64,000 nucleotides of DNA from Bacillus cereus (lineage in GTDB: Bacteria; Bacillota; Bacilli; Bacillales; Bacillaceae_G): positions 146,398 to 210,397 of the forward strand of contig NZ_NUOT01000024.1 in assembly GCF_002584535.1 (NCBI RefSeq), written 5' to 3'. The position numbers and the translations under genes are program-made. The notes beneath the pieces were generated by a model that was given only the letters and a program-made list of their open reading frames with translations, was not told the DNA's origin and did no database searches. Of the stretch, positions 8,851 to 18,054 are shown piece by piece. How positions within the stretch are numbered: position 1 is the first letter of the stretch; each line of letters opens with the position of its first letter.

Positions 8851-9702
8851 GTGAGTAAAAAATATTTGCTAATTATATTCATTTTTTTATTAGCATCGTG
8901 TAGTCAGTTTGAACAAAAAAAGGAGAAAAAACAAGTAGAAAAGACGGTGAATTCTGTGCAAGAAAGTATACAAGTAACAGTTATACAAAAAGGAAAGCTC
9001 GAGAAGGTTTTAAGCCAAGAGGAAGCAAAAGAAGTAGTGGAGATTATTAATAAGGCTGAGAAACAACAAATAACAGGGAGTTTTGGAGAGCCAGAGTATG
9101 AAATACAAATTGAGAAAAATGGAAAGAAGAAAACATATCGTGCATGGTTAAGAGGAGAAGATCGACGTGGTTGGTTACAAGATGAAAAGGGTGCGTATAT
9201 GCTCACAAAATCTGATACAGAACAACTGTTATCTATACTTCCGACTGTGCCTGAATCAACAAGTGATGATACGAAAGTAAATACATTAACAGAAGTGACA
9301 AAAAAGGATTTACAAATTACTGCTTTTCACATTAAAACAAATGAAAAAAGCATAAATTATACAGTATTTTATACGATTTCGGATTCTTTATATAAAACGT
9401 TGGAGAAAGATAGGGAGTACTATTTTCAATTGACGTTTCCTTCTAAAGTACAACAAGTGATTGGAAAGAAAACAAGTGAAATCATGCAAGGTGAGAAAGT
9501 GAAAGAGGGGTATAAACAATATGAAGTGAGTATCGTTGTACCAGTAGAGCATGTATCAACCTCTCAAATAAAAGCATTAGAAACTTATTACGATGAGTAT
9601 GATTTACAAGTATTAAATTACAAAAAAGAAAAAGTAGGAGCGTTTCAAAATATTATTCAGATTGTAAAAGATTATGGTGAAAAAATGAATTTGCAAAGAT
9701 AG
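8851..9702 (+). CDS. Putative lipoprotein of unknown function
   Basis: The start chosen is GTG, seven bases after GGAGGG; a longer frame exists but has no ribosome site. The 283-residue product begins with a lipoprotein signal ending in LLASC, so the mature protein should be lipid-anchored on the outer face of the membrane. The rest is lysine- and glutamate-rich with predicted beta structure. I do not recognise a domain. It is monocistronic, followed by a terminator shared with the convergent small gene. Confidence 0.75.
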   Translation: MSKKYLLIIFIFLLASCSQFEQKKEKKQVEKTVNSVQESIQVTVIQKGKLEKVLSQEEAKEVVEIINKAEKQQITGSFGEPEYEIQIEKNGKKKTYRAWLRGEDRRGWLQDEKGAYMLTKSDTEQLLSILPTVPESTSDDTKVNTLTEVTKKDLQITAFHIKTNEKSINYTVFYTISDSLYKTLEKDREYYFQLTFPSKVQQVIGKKTSEIMQGEKVKEGYKQYEVSIVVPVEHVSTSQIKALETYYDEYDLQVLNYKKEKVGAFQNIIQIVKDYGEKMNLQR

Positions 9703-9727
9703 CTAAACTCTTTCCTAGGAAATGAAA

Positions 9728-9760
9728 AATAGAGTGAACTAAAAGGTTCACTCTATTATT
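9728..9760. terminator. Bidirectional terminator
   Basis: The stem ATAGAGTGAAC / GTTCACTCTAT lies between the convergent lipoprotein and small membrane protein genes. Confidence 0.85.
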
Positions 9761-9953
9761 TTGTTTTTGCAGATGGTTCGTTCATTGATTTTCGTGTAAT
9801 AAGATAGGAAATCATAAGAGCAGAAAGGACAATAAGAGCGATAAACAAATGATTGGGTAACCAATCTAATAATAGTAAATAGCCAACTGTATAAAAAATT
9901 AGTGTTGAGGCTAAAAAGGATAAAGTGCCAATCATGAGAGATTGTAATGACAT
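9756..9953 (-). CDS. Small two-helix membrane protein
   Basis: 65 residues, starting MSLQSLMIG at the ATG that follows AAGGAGG; a longer frame upstream lacks a ribosome site. Two hydrophobic segments (about 6-26 and 31-50) are joined by a short loop, with a positively charged tail. No family was recognised. Codon use and ribosome site argue that it is expressed. Confidence 0.6.
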   Translation of the reverse strand: MSLQSLMIGTLSFLASTLIFYTVGYLLLLDWLPNHLFIALIVLSALMISYLITRKSMNEPSAKTK

Positions 9954-10138
9954 TTTATGTCTACCTCCTTCCGTTATTTTTCTGTTCTCAAGCAATCAAT
10001 CTTAGTATTGTATTGAAGAAAAAGAAGAATAACTGCTTGAAACATATTCTTTTCTTATTTTTGGCTAATTTTGGATTATATAAACGTCATTTCTGATAAA
10101 AGAAAAAATATGACATACATAGAAAGAGGGAGAGATAG

Positions 10139-10425
10139 GAATCATCTAGTGTAGAGGTTTCAAAAACGAGAACCGTTTTTAAAAGATATAATACCGGAAA
10201 TAAAAAAGAAGCAGATAAAACAAGATGTAAGGCGAAGTTTAAGGTTTTGAAAAAGGGGATAGAAGTCAGGAAGAGTGAATACGTCGTTTATGCTCATCGT
10301 GTTTACCACGACTTAATAGTATTATAAACAAATATACAGGTGAAACAAATATATGGGGATATACTGAGTTTGGGAACGGAAAAGGTATACAAGTAATCGA
10401 AGAATCTCTTCAAGCCCAGTCTTAA
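10139..10425 (+). pseudogene. Frameshifted gene relic
   Basis: Two consecutive open stretches in different frames read as one decayed protein. The first (10139-10327) is lysine/arginine-rich and includes SEYVVYAHRVYHD. The second continues through NKYTGETNIWGYTEFG to a TAA at 10423-10425. A one-base shift near 10313 would join them. There is no start codon or ribosome site. The parent family was not recognised. This explains much of the 690-base gap before hmp. Confidence 0.4.
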
Positions 10426-10563
10426 GTTGGGGAATTTTGGTTAGTTTGTTTTCTTTTAGAAAAGATAGGATGGGATATAAAGCAAAAATTTGTTTGGTTT
10501 AGCAGCAAATAACAGGATAAATCTAAATCGTTCATACATTTTTCACAAAAACACCGTGTTTAT

Positions 10564-10606
10564 AGTGATTAAAATCACAACATCCAGTGAACATTTCATT
10601 TACACT
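10564..10606 (+). promoter_or_regulatory. CRP/Fnr-type activator site and -10 of hmp
   Basis: The palindrome GTGATTAAAATCAC (10565-10578) matches the TGTGA-N6-TCACA class of CRP/Fnr sites. A -10 TACACT lies at 10601-10606. If transcription starts seven bases after it, the palindrome centre is at exactly -41.5, the class II activator position. No good -35 is present, as expected for an activated promoter. Confidence 0.65.
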
Positions 10607-10640
10607 AACAATAGTTAAAGAAATAAAGGAGTGGGATACA

Positions 10641-11849
10641 ATGTTAAGTGCAAAAACAATTGAAATTGTAAAATCAACAGTACCATTATTACAAGAAAAA
10701 GGCGTTGAAATTACGACACGTTTTTATCAAATTATGTTCTCGGAACATCCGGAATTATTAAATATTTTTAACCATACAAATCAGAAAAAAGGAAGACAGC
10801 AACAGGCGTTAGCAAGTGCAGTGTATGCAGCTGCTACATATATTGATAATTTAGAAGCTATTATTCCTGCTGTAAAACAAATTGGTCATAAGCATAGAAG
10901 TTTAGGAATTAAAGCAGAACACTACCCAATCGTCGGAAAATGTTTATTACAAGCGATTAAAGAGGTAGCAAATGCGCCACAAGAAGTGTTAGATGCTTGG
11001 GGAGAAGCGTATGGTGTAATTGCTGATGCATTTATTAGTATCGAAGCAGAAATGTATGATGAAGCGGCAAAAAAAGAAGGCGGTTGGAAAGATTTCCGTA
11101 ACTTTGTTGTTGTGAAAAAAGAGAAAGAGAGCGACGTAATTACATCGTTTTATTTCAAACCAGAAGATGGTGGAGAACTGTCAACATTCTTACCTGGTCA
11201 ATATGTAACGATCCAATTAAATATAGAAGGTGAAACATATACACATAATCGTCAGTATAGCTTATCAGACGCTCCTGGAAAAGGCTACTATCGTATTAGT
11301 GTGAAACGAGAAATAGCTGCAGAAACACCTGATGGAAAGGTATCTAATTATTTACACGATCATGTTCAAGAGGGAGATATCTTGCCACTAAGTGCACCGG
11401 CGGGGGATTTTGTATTAAATATGGATTCAAATTTACCGATTGTGTTAATCAGTGGCGGCGTTGGTATTACGCCGATGATGAGTATGTTAAATACATTAAT
11501 TGAGCGAGATTCAAACCGCAAGGTATACTTTATTCACGCAGCATTAAATAGCAAAGTGCATGCCATGAAAGAACATGTGCAGCAAGTAGAGAACGACCAT
11601 GAACAAGTAGAAGTATACACTTGCTATTCTTCACCAACAGAACAAGATTTACAAGCGAAAAACTTTGATAAAGAAGGTTTCATTGATTTAGATTGGTTAC
11701 AATCAATTATTCCTACAAATAAAGCGGACTTTTATTTCTGTGGCCCGGTACCATTTATGAAACATATTAATAAGGATTTAGTAGAATGGGACGTTTCACC
11801 TGAACACATTCATTATGAATTTTTTGGTCCGGCAGCAAGTTTATCATAA
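10641..11849 (+). CDS. hmp: Flavohemoglobin (nitric oxide dioxygenase)
   Basis: A 402-residue protein starting MLSAKTIEIVK, with AAAGGAG ahead of ATG. The globin domain (about 1-140) carries the proximal haem His85 in HRSLGI. The FAD domain follows, with RQYSLSD, then the NAD(P)H domain with SGGVGITPMMSML and FCGPVPFM. The length is standard for Hmp. It oxidises NO to nitrate using O2 and NAD(P)H in the cytoplasm. The CRP/Fnr-type site upstream and the adjacent Crp/Fnr gene suggest low-oxygen or NO control. Confidence 0.97.
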   Translation: MLSAKTIEIVKSTVPLLQEKGVEITTRFYQIMFSEHPELLNIFNHTNQKKGRQQQALASAVYAAATYIDNLEAIIPAVKQIGHKHRSLGIKAEHYPIVGKCLLQAIKEVANAPQEVLDAWGEAYGVIADAFISIEAEMYDEAAKKEGGWKDFRNFVVVKKEKESDVITSFYFKPEDGGELSTFLPGQYVTIQLNIEGETYTHNRQYSLSDAPGKGYYRISVKREIAAETPDGKVSNYLHDHVQEGDILPLSAPAGDFVLNMDSNLPIVLISGGVGITPMMSMLNTLIERDSNRKVYFIHAALNSKVHAMKEHVQQVENDHEQVEVYTCYSSPTEQDLQAKNFDKEGFIDLDWLQSIIPTNKADFYFCGPVPFMKHINKDLVEWDVSPEHIHYEFFGPAASLS

Positions 11850-11856
11850 GGCAAAC

Positions 11857-11888
11857 AAAAAACGAGGTGTTAGTTCCCCTCGTTTTTT
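11857..11888. terminator. Bidirectional terminator hmp / Crp-Fnr gene
   Basis: The stem AAAAACGAGG / CCTCGTTTTT overlaps the 3' end of the convergent regulator gene. Confidence 0.85.
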
Positions 11889-12382
11889 ACTTGTTCTCGT
11901 AACAAGCGATTTACTGTTTCACGACGTACACCGATCAGTTGTCCGATTTCTGTTTGTGTTAATATTTCATAGATTGGAATTTCCCCTAAATATAGTGAGA
12001 ACCACTCTTGTAAACGGTAGAGACGTTCTTTCGGAGAAACAGTTGTTAATTGATCGATTCGCTGCTGCATCATTCGTAATTTTGTTTGTAGTTGCATGGC
12101 GATATCAGCGTATAATTCTGGATTCTCCTGTAGTTTTTCGTACCATGTATTACATACAATGGGCTGGACCTCTGTTTTAATTAAAGCAATTGCTGTACCA
12201 TGATACTCCTTTGGTGAAATTAAAGAATGGTGAGGGATTGTCTCACCTGGAACAATAATGTTAAATAAAAATGGTGTTCCGTCTTCTTGTAATCGAATAA
12301 CTTTTAATAGTCCCGTTTTAATAAAATATAAGGGACCTTCTTCACCTTGACGAAATAATGTATCCCCTTTATGTAGAATCAA
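11870..12382 (-). CDS. Short Crp/Fnr-family transcription regulator
   Basis: TTG was chosen as the start because GAGGTG lies six bases upstream; a GTG three codons earlier overlaps that site. The product is about 170 residues, shorter than classical Crp (about 210). The cyclic-nucleotide-type beta-roll (about 3-90) and the C-terminal winged helix (LTQTEIGQLIGVRRETVNRL, about 140-160) are both intact. The recognition helix reads RRETVNR, like the RETVGR of CRP, which predicts TGTGA-type sites. There are no N-terminal cysteines for an Fe-S cluster. It is convergent with hmp, whose promoter carries such a site, so regulation of hmp is inferred. Confidence 0.85.
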   Translation of the reverse strand: MILHKGDTLFRQGEEGPLYFIKTGLLKVIRLQEDGTPFLFNIIVPGETIPHHSLISPKEYHGTAIALIKTEVQPIVCNTWYEKLQENPELYADIAMQLQTKLRMMQQRIDQLTTVSPKERLYRLQEWFSLYLGEIPIYEILTQTEIGQLIGVRRETVNRLLREQVKNEGN

Positions 12383-12579
12383 TGTTAGCACCTCATTTAA
12401 TCATTTCTATTCGTTCATTGTACCCGATTTATAGTCTGTTTGTATTAAAAAATAGATGAATAAAAGAAGATAAGCTTACAAAACAGCAATTTAATTGACG
12501 GAATGTATGCTATTACAGTAGTATACTATTTAGTGTGTAATAGTACTAGCAATAAATACGCTGTAGGGGGTTTACTATA

Positions 12580-12804
12580 TTGTTAGATGCGAAAATGACT
12601 GATATGAAAATTCCAGCTAATGCTGTAATACATGTGGAAGAGATGAAAGGTGGAGTCGTTCTATCAGTTGAAATAGATGGTCAAATTATCTATACAATGA
12701 CTTATGATGAAGAAACGGATAGCTACGCTGAATTGTATGATAGGAATGATAAACGAGCACGTCAAGTACATGAAGATTTTATGGGATGGTCACTCCTTCA
12801 CTAA
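12580..12804 (+). CDS. Small conserved-looking acidic protein
   Basis: 74 residues from a TTG start behind GGGGG; an ATG five codons later is the alternative. The sequence is acidic with beta-strand pattern (VIHVEEMKGG, VVLSVEIDGQ, IIYTMTYDEE), without signal or membrane segment. The family was not recognised. Good ribosome site, own terminator and typical codon use support a real gene. Confidence 0.6.
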   Translation: MLDAKMTDMKIPANAVIHVEEMKGGVVLSVEIDGQIIYTMTYDEETDSYAELYDRNDKRARQVHEDFMGWSLLH

Positions 12805-12831
12805 AAAGATGTCAATATGACATCTTTTTTT
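12803..12831 (+). terminator. Terminator
   Basis: The stem AAAAAGATGTC / GACATCTTTTT directly after the stop of the small acidic protein gene. Confidence 0.88.
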
Positions 12832-12982
12832 GTTGAATCGATAGATTATACAAGCAGATGCAATAAACTGATAAAATTTGTAATAATTGCTTTTGCATTG
12901 TTAGCGCTTTGTAACAGCACACCCTCTGTTTTTTCGCTATCATAAAGGTAATAGTCACAGCTATAGAAGTGGAGTGATCAAC

Positions 12983-13075
12983 TTGGGTAAATTGCATATT
13001 TCAAATTTGACGTTGTTTTGTATGTGTACGGTATTATGTTTTATTTTTGGGGTGTTTTTGTATTCCTGCGTATAA
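12983..13075 (+). CDS. Possible 30-residue membrane peptide
   Basis: TTG start with GGAG nine bases upstream, followed by 30 codons encoding one hydrophobic helix (LTLFCMCTVLCFIFGVFLY) with three cysteines and a final Cys-Val. It resembles the many single-helix peptides of bacilli in design, but there is no homology I can name. It ends at the terminator shared with the convergent permease. Confidence 0.35.
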   Translation: MGKLHISNLTLFCMCTVLCFIFGVFLYSCV

Positions 13076-13103
13076 AAAAACGCATTCTAAAAAGAACGCG
13101 TTA
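13074..13103 (-). terminator. Terminator of the TauE permease gene
   Basis: The stem AACGCgTTCT / AGAATGCGTT on the minus strand with a T-run. Confidence 0.8.
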
Positions 13104-13901
13104 CAAGAAAGAAATGATAATTAATCTAGTTCCAAGAATAATTAATGTGACACGCAATAATTTGATAATCGCATTACCGCTTAATTTTGTATTGATGAAA
13201 GCTCCAATTTTTCCGCCAATCCAAGCGCCTGGAATAAGAATCAATGCATAAATCCAGCTAACATTGCCAAGAGAAATATGAGTCATAGAACTTACGATTG
13301 CTGATAAAAAGACAATAAACATGGAAGTTGCGACAGCAATTTGTGCAGGGAATGCAAAAAGAAGCATCATCGCTGGAACGAGTAATGCACCGCCACCAAT
13401 GCCAAATAATCCAGATATAAAACCAACTACAAATGCGATAATAATCGAAAGAAACGGTGGGAATTGATAATGAACGGTGTTACCTTCAGCATCTGTGAAA
13501 GATCGTTTAATAACATTTGCATTTGAGAGGGAAAGAGGTTTCAATTTATCGCGTAACATGAGAAGGATAGATACGAAAATAAGGAAAATTCCAAAGTATA
13601 ATGAGAAAGAATCCTGATTCAAAAATTTGTTTGCCCACGATCCAATAATACCTCCAGGGCCGCTCCCTATAAATAAAATAAGTCCACTTTTATAATCTAC
13701 TCGCTTATGTTTCATATAAGTAAGAGTAGAGGAGAGACCAGTGAAAACTACGGTCACCATTGATGTACCAACTGCGAGTTGTGGTGATAAACTATGCAAC
13801 CCAATCAGTAAGGGGACGATAATAATTCCTCCACCAAGTCCTACTAAACTTCCGACTGTTCCTGCGATTAATCCAATGAAAAGTAACATGATGTATTCCA
13901 A
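13101..13901 (-). CDS. TauE/SafE family permease
   Basis: TTG start eight bases after GAGGAG gives 266 residues beginning LEYIMLLFIG; a longer frame has no ribosome site. The sequence has the two-fold repeat of the family, with the glycine motifs TVGSLVGLGGGIIIVPLL near the N-terminus and ISGLFGIGGGALLVPAMM near residue 170, and about eight membrane helices. Members export sulfite, sulfoacetate or related sulfur anions; the substrate is not deducible. It stands alone on the minus strand. Confidence 0.88.
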   Translation of the reverse strand: MEYIMLLFIGLIAGTVGSLVGLGGGIIIVPLLIGLHSLSPQLAVGTSMVTVVFTGLSSTLTYMKHKRVDYKSGLILFIGSGPGGIIGSWANKFLNQDSFSLYFGIFLIFVSILLMLRDKLKPLSLSNANVIKRSFTDAEGNTVHYQFPPFLSIIIAFVVGFISGLFGIGGGALLVPAMMLLFAFPAQIAVATSMFIVFLSAIVSSMTHISLGNVSWIYALILIPGAWIGGKIGAFINTKLSGNAIIKLLRVTLIILGTRLIIISFL

Positions 13902-13976
13902 AATTGCCAACTCCTCTGTATCACTAATACAACATTTATTATACATGCTTTTTGAAAAGAAATAAGATTGTTCACA

Positions 13977-14016
13977 AAAAAGTCGCCTTCCTAGAAAAAT
14001 AAGGAAGGCGACTTTG
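13977..14016 (-). terminator. Terminator of the phosphate transport pair
   Basis: A 12-base perfect stem AGTCGCCTTCCT / AGGAAGGCGACT with a T-run on the minus strand. Confidence 0.92.
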
Positions 14017-14018
14017 TA

Positions 14019-15017
14019 TTAGAAAATAAAATGTAATAGGTAATAGAATAAGGCTGCTAATGAAGCAGAAATTGGAAGTGTAATTACCCATGTAATTAAC
14101 ATACGTTGCGCAGTTCCCCATTTTACACCTTTTACACGATGGGAAGCACCTACCCCTAAAATAGAAGAAGAGATAACGTGCGTTGTACTAACTGGCAAAT
14201 GAATAAATGTAGCACCAAAAATAACAAGTGATGATGATAAATCGGCAGCTACCCCATTTACAGGACGAATTTTCATAATTTGTCCACCAACAGTTTTAAT
14301 AATTTTCCATCCACCGACAGAAGTACCAAGACCCATTGCAAGAGCACATGAGAATTGAACCCAGAAAGGAATATCTCCAGAACTATGAAGGCCATTTGTC
14401 ATTAAGGCCATTGTAATAATACCCATTGCTTTTTGAGCATCGTTTGTACCATGTGTATAAGCTTGTAGTGCCGCTGTAAACACTTGGAATAAACGGAAGT
14501 TTTGATTCGTTTTCGTTAAATTAAAGTTTTTAAAGACAACTTTAAAAATACTATATACGATAAACCCAATAACAAATGCAACGATTGGCGAAATAATTAA
14601 AGCTTCAAGAATTTTAATAAATCCTTTGAAATTAATTGAACTTAATCCAGCAGCAGCAATTGCAGCACCTGCGATTGCACCAATAATTGCATGCGAAGAA
14701 CTACTTGGGATTCCATAGTACCAAGTAATTAAGTTCCAAGCAATTGCAGCAAGCAGAGCGGCTAAAATAACATATGATCCATGTTCTAAAGCAAATGGGT
14801 CAACAATGTCTTTTGTAATTGTTTTTGCTACACCTGTAAATGTCATTGCACCTAAAAAGTTCATAATAGCTGCCATAATTATAGCTTGTCTCGGCTTTAA
14901 TGCCTTCGTTGAAACAGCCGTTGCAATCGCGTTTGCTGTGTCGTGAAATCCGTTAATAAAGTCGAAAGCTAAAGCACAAATGACTATTAAAACAGTCAAT
15001 ATCAAGAGTGTATCCAT
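14019..15017 (-). CDS. pit: Low-affinity inorganic phosphate transporter Pit
   Basis: A 332-residue PiT-family protein; ATG follows AAGGAG at seven bases. The duplicated family signature is visible as FDFINGFHDTANAIATAVST (about residues 16-35) and THGTNDAQKAMGI (about 190-202). Ten or so membrane helices are expected. It imports phosphate, usually as a metal-phosphate complex, driven by protons. The DUF47 gene begins just upstream and ends a few bases before this start, so the two form one operon. Confidence 0.93.
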   Translation of the reverse strand: MDTLLILTVLIVICALAFDFINGFHDTANAIATAVSTKALKPRQAIIMAAIMNFLGAMTFTGVAKTITKDIVDPFALEHGSYVILAALLAAIAWNLITWYYGIPSSSSHAIIGAIAGAAIAAAGLSSINFKGFIKILEALIISPIVAFVIGFIVYSIFKVVFKNFNLTKTNQNFRLFQVFTAALQAYTHGTNDAQKAMGIITMALMTNGLHSSGDIPFWVQFSCALAMGLGTSVGGWKIIKTVGGQIMKIRPVNGVAADLSSSLVIFGATFIHLPVSTTHVISSSILGVGASHRVKGVKWGTAQRMLITWVITLPISASLAALFYYLLHFIF

Positions 15018-15028
15018 GATCAAACTCC

Positions 15029-15649
15029 TTATGCGTTCTTCATAATAATTGTTTCTAATACGTTTGCAACGCTTTGACAGCTATCAGCTACTTCTTCTAG
15101 CTCTTCATAGATCTCTTTGAATTGAATGATCTTAATTGGATCTTTTTCACGAGAGAATAAGTTCTTAATAGCATGGCGACGGATATCATCACACTGTGAT
15201 TCGTAATCCTTAATTTTAATTGCATTTGTGCGAATATCCACTAATTTCTTATTCGACATAAGTTCAACGGAATTTGCAATCTCAATTGCACATTGATTAA
15301 TTGCCTCCACAAATTTAATCATGTATTCATCTGCTTCTGTAATAGAATACATTTCGAATAAACCTGCACTGTGGTCTAGTCCATCAAGTACATCATCCAT
15401 GCTCATCGCAAGTTGCAGGATGTCTTCACGTTCAATAGGAGTAATAAACGCTTTGTTTAGCTCCATAATGATTTCGTGAATAAATGAGTCACCTTTTGAC
15501 TCGTATTCTTTCATGCGCATAGAAAATTCTTTTAGATCGCTGGCATTTTTAATTTTATACTCCACGAAAAATTGCGCGCCTTCTTTTAAATTTTCGGAAA
15601 CATTCATTAACATTTCGGAAAATTTATCTTTTTTAGATTTAAAGACCAT
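15029..15649 (-). CDS. DUF47 / PhoU-like accessory protein of Pit
   Basis: 206 residues starting MVFKSKKDKF behind GGGGG; an ORF extension adds a hydrophobic stretch without a ribosome site. The protein is all-helical and charged with a PhoU-like three-helix repeat (for example DVLDGLDHSAGLFEMY and ESQCDDIRRHAIKNLF with acidic metal-binding motifs). Proteins of this family are encoded beside pit genes and are thought to regulate the transporter. It is the first gene of the operon. Confidence 0.9.
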   Translation of the reverse strand: MVFKSKKDKFSEMLMNVSENLKEGAQFFVEYKIKNASDLKEFSMRMKEYESKGDSFIHEIIMELNKAFITPIEREDILQLAMSMDDVLDGLDHSAGLFEMYSITEADEYMIKFVEAINQCAIEIANSVELMSNKKLVDIRTNAIKIKDYESQCDDIRRHAIKNLFSREKDPIKIIQFKEIYEELEEVADSCQSVANVLETIIMKNA

Positions 15650-15961
15650 TATTGTTACCCCCACGAAAAGTAATATATGTAAAATATATTGGCTAGTCAA
15701 TTCTAACAAAAAACTGTCGTTTTTTAAAACATTTTATCGAAAAGTTTACAAAAACTTAACATAACTCACATTGATGTATTAATAATATTAATAATCAATA
15801 ATGAATATCTTACTTGTAGAATGTCCTTTTCTTGTAAAAAGTATGAATGTAAAAGAAATGCTTTACACTTGAGGAACTAATACGTTATTATAATAAATTC
15901 AAAAAGAGGACATTTTTTCCTTTTTTAATCGAAAGTGTAGACTCATGGAGGAAGTGAATAA

Positions 15962-17980
15962 ATGAAATTGAACAACACTCATTTCAAAAAAATGCTTGAG
16001 TGGTTCAACAAGAGGAAGAAATTGCGCAACATATTATTAATTTTTTCCAGTTTTTTTGTTACCCTATTTATTGCAGTAAATATAATGATATCCATTCAAG
16101 ACATATCTGCATTAAAACAAGCTGTTCCGCAGCCGACACTTATTTATGATGCTAATAAAGAAGTGGCAGCAAAGTTATCTTCTTCCAAGGCGGAAGGAAT
16201 CAAAAGAAAAGATATTCCTGATATTATGATTCAAGCAGTTGTAGCAGTAGAGGATAAAGAATTTTTTAGCCATCATGGTATTGACTATAGTGGGATTATG
16301 AGTGCCTTGTTAAAAAATATTACTGCTGGAGAAGTAGTAGCTGGTGGGAGTACAATTACACAACAGCTTGCGAAAAATGTATTTTTAACACAAGAACGTA
16401 CATTTTCACGGAAGTTTAAAGAATATTTTTTAACAAAAAAGATAGAGCGTACGTATACAAAAGATGAAATTATTGAGATGTATATGAATCAAATTTATTT
16501 TGGTGAAGGAGCTTGGGGTGTAAAAAAAGCGGCTAAATCATATTTCAATAAAGAAGTAAAGGATTTAACAATAGCAGAAGCTGCGACAATTGCAGGGTTA
16601 ATTAAGGGGCCATCAATTTATTCACCATATAAAAATTTTAATAAATCAATCGAAAGACGTAACGTTGTTTTAGCATTAATGAAAGAGCAAGGATATATTT
16701 CAGAAGAACAGTACAGCAATGAGAAAGAAAAGGGCCTTGTATTACGCCGTGGCGTTGATGATAAGTATAAGGGCAAATACTCGCAATATGTAGATTACAT
16801 TGTCAGAGAAGCGATGGAGAAATATGAATTGACACAAAATGAAATTTTAGCTGGTGGATATCGTATTTATACAGAACTTGATCCGAAAAAACAACAAGCA
16901 GTGGAAGATGTTGTGAATAATGATAGTTATTTTCAAGGGAGTAATGCTGATCAACTTATGCAAACGGGCATTGTTCTAATGGATCCGAAAACTGGTGGTG
17001 TACCCGCACTAGTTGGCGGGAGGGGAACGTATCAATTTTTACAATTTAATCATGCAACACAATTAAAAAGACAGCCTGGCTCGACATTAAAGCCTCTCGC
17101 AGTATATGTACCTGCATTAGAACAGGGATATGAAGTATATGATGTTTTAAAGGACGAGCCACTTCATATAAAAGATTATACGCCTCAAAATAGTGATCAT
17201 ACTTTTCATGGCGATGTGACAATGTATGAAGCAATTGCTAAGTCTTATAATGTTTCAGCAGTTTGGTTGTTAGAACAAATTGGATTAGACAAAGGGTTGA
17301 AGTCATTAGAGCGTTTTGGTATTCCATTGCAAGAGGAAGATCGTACCCTTCCTATTGCTTTAGGGGGAATGCATACGGGAACTTCACCATTCATAATGGC
17401 TCAAGCTTATGCAACTTTTGCAAATGATGGAGTACAAGTTGAAGGGCATGCAATTCGTGAAATACAGAATGCTGAAGGAGAAATAGTAGGAAAGTGGTAT
17501 AAAAAAGAAACACGTGTAACAAGTGAAGAGGTTGCTCAAAAAATGACATATTTATTAAAAGGCGTTGTTGAAAAAGGAACAGGTGAAAAAGCAAAGGTAA
17601 AAAATATAGATACGGCTGGTAAAACAGGAACTACTCAGCTTGTAGACGGTCCGAGTAGCGGAGCGAAAGACTCATGGTTTGTTGGTTATACACCTGACCT
17701 TGTCGGTGCAATTTGGGTAGGGTATGATAAAACGGATAGAGAGCACTATATTCCAGGCGGTAGTCAAATTACAACAACAATGTTTCGAGATATTATGAAA
17801 AAAGCTGATGCCAACCCTAGTCAAAAAGCATTTCAATTATCACTAATATCAGAGACTGACTATGCAAAACAATTAAAGAAAATTGAAGAAGAAAAAAGAA
17901 GAAAAGAGGAAGAAAAAAAGCGTCAAGAACAACAAAAAGAGTGGATTGATAAAGTAAAAGAGTGGATTCCATTTTTGTAA
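15962..17980 (+). CDS. Class A penicillin-binding protein (PBP1A family)
   Basis: A 672-residue bifunctional peptidoglycan synthase. It has a short cytoplasmic tail, one membrane anchor (about 22-44), a GT51 glycosyltransferase domain (VEDKEFFSHHGID near 92-104, GGSTITQQLAKN near 129) and a transpeptidase domain with Ser374-x-x-Lys377 (GSTLK), Ser428-Tyr-Asn430 and Lys554-Thr-Gly556. The C-terminus is a highly charged Lys/Glu coiled tail. The closest B. subtilis counterparts by architecture are PbpF and PbpG; I cannot separate them. It is monocistronic. Confidence 0.95.
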   Translation: MKLNNTHFKKMLEWFNKRKKLRNILLIFSSFFVTLFIAVNIMISIQDISALKQAVPQPTLIYDANKEVAAKLSSSKAEGIKRKDIPDIMIQAVVAVEDKEFFSHHGIDYSGIMSALLKNITAGEVVAGGSTITQQLAKNVFLTQERTFSRKFKEYFLTKKIERTYTKDEIIEMYMNQIYFGEGAWGVKKAAKSYFNKEVKDLTIAEAATIAGLIKGPSIYSPYKNFNKSIERRNVVLALMKEQGYISEEQYSNEKEKGLVLRRGVDDKYKGKYSQYVDYIVREAMEKYELTQNEILAGGYRIYTELDPKKQQAVEDVVNNDSYFQGSNADQLMQTGIVLMDPKTGGVPALVGGRGTYQFLQFNHATQLKRQPGSTLKPLAVYVPALEQGYEVYDVLKDEPLHIKDYTPQNSDHTFHGDVTMYEAIAKSYNVSAVWLLEQIGLDKGLKSLERFGIPLQEEDRTLPIALGGMHTGTSPFIMAQAYATFANDGVQVEGHAIREIQNAEGEIVGKWYKKETRVTSEEVAQKMTYLLKGVVEKGTGEKAKVKNIDTAGKTGTTQLVDGPSSGAKDSWFVGYTPDLVGAIWVGYDKTDREHYIPGGSQITTTMFRDIMKKADANPSQKAFQLSLISETDYAKQLKKIEEEKRRKEEEKKRQEQQKEWIDKVKEWIPFL

Positions 17981-17984
17981 GAAT

Positions 17985-18023
17985 AAAAAGAGGCGAATGA
18001 TTATTATATTCGTCTCTTTTTTA
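17985..18023. terminator. Terminator of the PBP gene
   Basis: The stem AAAAGAGGCGAAT / ATTCGTCTCTTTT; it also serves the convergent gene. Confidence 0.88.
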
Positions 18024-18054
18024 TATGAATTGAAAACTTTTTCAGCGGGTGTAT

